Positions 6,165-6,898 of a stretch of 6,898 nucleotides of DNA are shown here, piece after piece. The translations under genes were made by a program, and so were the position numbers. The first letter of the stretch is position 1, and the number at the start of each line of letters is the position of its first letter. Location of the stretch: the NCBI GenBank assembly GCA_041618535.1, contig JBFKFP010000146.1:1-6898 (forward strand), in the 5' to 3' direction. The DNA comes from SHLJ01 sp041618535 (lineage in GTDB: Bacteria > Bacteroidota > Bacteroidia > Flavobacteriales > Flavobacteriaceae). The notes beneath the pieces are model-generated. The model had not been told where the DNA came from, made no database searches, and saw only the letters and a program-made list of their open reading frames with translations.

Positions 6165-6796
6165 TGAGCAACTGGATCATATATAGCATTGGTTTCCTGG
6201 CTCAAATCCTATTCTCATCACGACTTATTGTTCAGTGGATCACTTCGGAAAAACAAAAGCGGGTTATCACACCCACAACGTTTTGGGTTCTTAGCCTTAT
6301 AGCATCTTTTCTACTCTTTATTTACGGGTACCTGAGGAATGATTTCGCCATTATGCTGGGACAGACCCTTACTTATTTCATCTATATAAGGAATTTGCAA
6401 CTGCAGAAACAGTGGATGCTGATTCATTGGAGTATAAGGCTGATTCTCTACCTGATTCCAAGCGCCATTGTTATCTATTATTTTAACAACAATGTAATTG
6501 ACAAGGACTTATTATTCAGGAATGAGGCTATTCCACCCTGGCTGCTCTGGCTTGGGATCATATCGCAGGTGGTATTTACGCTTAGGTTTGTTTACCAGTG
6601 GATTTACTCCGAATTCAAGAAAGTATCTTCCCTGCCTATGGGATTCTGGCTCCTGAGCCTTGTGGGATCCCTCCTTATTCTTATCTATGCCATCAATCGT
6701 TTAGACCCGGTCCTCTTTATAGGACATTTGTTGGGTTCGGTCATTTATATCAGAAACCTGATCCTGCTGCACAAACAAAATGATAGCGACATTTAA
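6164..6796 (+). CDS. Duplicated LAB_N-domain membrane protein, SWEET-like 3+1+3 helix layout
   Basis: This 210-residue integral membrane protein is made of two copies of the LAB_N domain (named for the N-terminus of some lipid-A-disaccharide synthases). Residues 9-80 and 130-201 align without gaps at an offset of 121; by my count 31 of 72 positions are identical. Shared landmarks are Q14/Q135, R20/R141, QWI (24-26/145-147), SE (28-29/149-150), P37/P158, FW (40-41/161-162), LSL (43-45/164-166) and YIRNL (74-78/195-199). Each copy has about three helices and a further hydrophobic segment (about 85-107) joins them, giving seven. LAB_N belongs to the same Pfam clan as MtN3/SWEET sugar transporters. 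It has no LpxB catalytic domain, so it is not a lipid-A-disaccharide synthase. Its coupling to a GT2 and to GT-C enzymes suggests a role with lipid-linked sugars, possibly flipping. That function is inferred. Confidence 0.88.
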   Translation: MSNWIIYSIGFLAQILFSSRLIVQWITSEKQKRVITPTTFWVLSLIASFLLFIYGYLRNDFAIMLGQTLTYFIYIRNLQLQKQWMLIHWSIRLILYLIPSAIVIYYFNNNVIDKDLLFRNEAIPPWLLWLGIISQVVFTLRFVYQWIYSEFKKVSSLPMGFWLLSLVGSLLILIYAINRLDPVLFIGHLLGSVIYIRNLILLHKQNDSDI

Positions 6797-6898
6797 AAAA
6801 TATCCGTACTGGTCTTTAATCCTGCTCGGAATCCTGATGCTTCTGCCCGGATTTGCATTCCTGGATGTCAGCATTATGGAGGCCAGAAACCTTATCAC
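6780..6898 (+). CDS. Second ArnT-like GT-C glycosyltransferase, N-terminal fragment cut by window edge
   Basis: The frame opens with ATG at 6780 and runs to the window edge, giving 39 full codons. It starts 17 bp inside the end of the LAB_N gene, so it belongs to the same operon and is probably translationally coupled. The visible protein has a basic start (MIATFKKYPYW), one hydrophobic helix (about 11-29) and then MEARNLI (33-39). This is the position and shape of the first-loop signature of ArnT-like GT-C enzymes (an acidic residue followed by ARN or SRY), equivalent to the ESRYA motif of the first gene in this operon. The identification rests on this short stretch plus context, so the family call is good but not certain, and no other active-site motif can be checked. 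Confidence 0.68.
   Translation, partial: MIATFKKYPYWSLILLGILMLLPGFAFLDVSIMEARNLI

Noticed and set aside
6164..6796. Annotation as lipid-A-disaccharide synthase (LpxB)
   Set aside because: Only the LAB_N membrane domain is present, twice; the LpxB glycosyltransferase domain is absent, so the enzyme name would mislead.

Overview
The window looks like chromosomal DNA from a member of the Bacteroidota, most likely Flavobacteriia. The gene families fit this: an ECF sigma factor of the flavobacterial type, a DUF2911 protein and a MeaB GTPase with Bacteroidota-like sequence. Starts show almost no Shine-Dalgarno sequence. Two starts are preceded at short distance by TAnnTTTG, the -7 element of this phylum. 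The taxonomic call rests on recognising families and was not checked by search. There is no sign of phage, insertion sequence, CRISPR, tRNA or rRNA, and nothing obviously foreign.

Layout. (1) Positions 1-901, minus strand: an ECF sigma factor gene (GTG start at 901) overlaps a membrane-spanning, anti-sigma-like gene by 17 bp; the second gene runs off the left edge. (2) Positions 1059-2700, plus strand: a membrane-anchored DUF2911 protein is followed after 1 nt by a MeaB-type GTPase with a TTG start. A promoter with a very short leader sits just before the pair. (3) Positions 2689-3636, minus strand: an NAD-dependent sugar-nucleotide epimerase, most like UDP-glucuronate 4-epimerases, overlaps the 3' end of meaB tail to tail by 12 bp. 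(4) Positions 3774-6898, plus strand: a compact glycosyltransferase operon. It holds an ArnT-like GT-C membrane glycosyltransferase, a DPM1/ArnC-like GT2, a seven-helix protein built from two LAB_N repeats, and the start of a second ArnT-like GT-C protein cut by the right edge.

How the parts may work together. The epimerase and the glycosyltransferase operon are divergent across 137 bp and resemble a lipid-linked sugar decoration pathway. The epimerase would make the nucleotide sugar, the GT2 would load it onto polyprenyl phosphate, and the GT-C enzymes would move it onto a periplasmic acceptor such as lipid A, LPS core or another envelope glycan. The LAB_N protein has a 3+1+3 helix layout like SWEET transporters and is a candidate for the membrane-crossing step. 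That last role is inference and is the most interesting idea in the window. The other genes are ordinary for the phylum.
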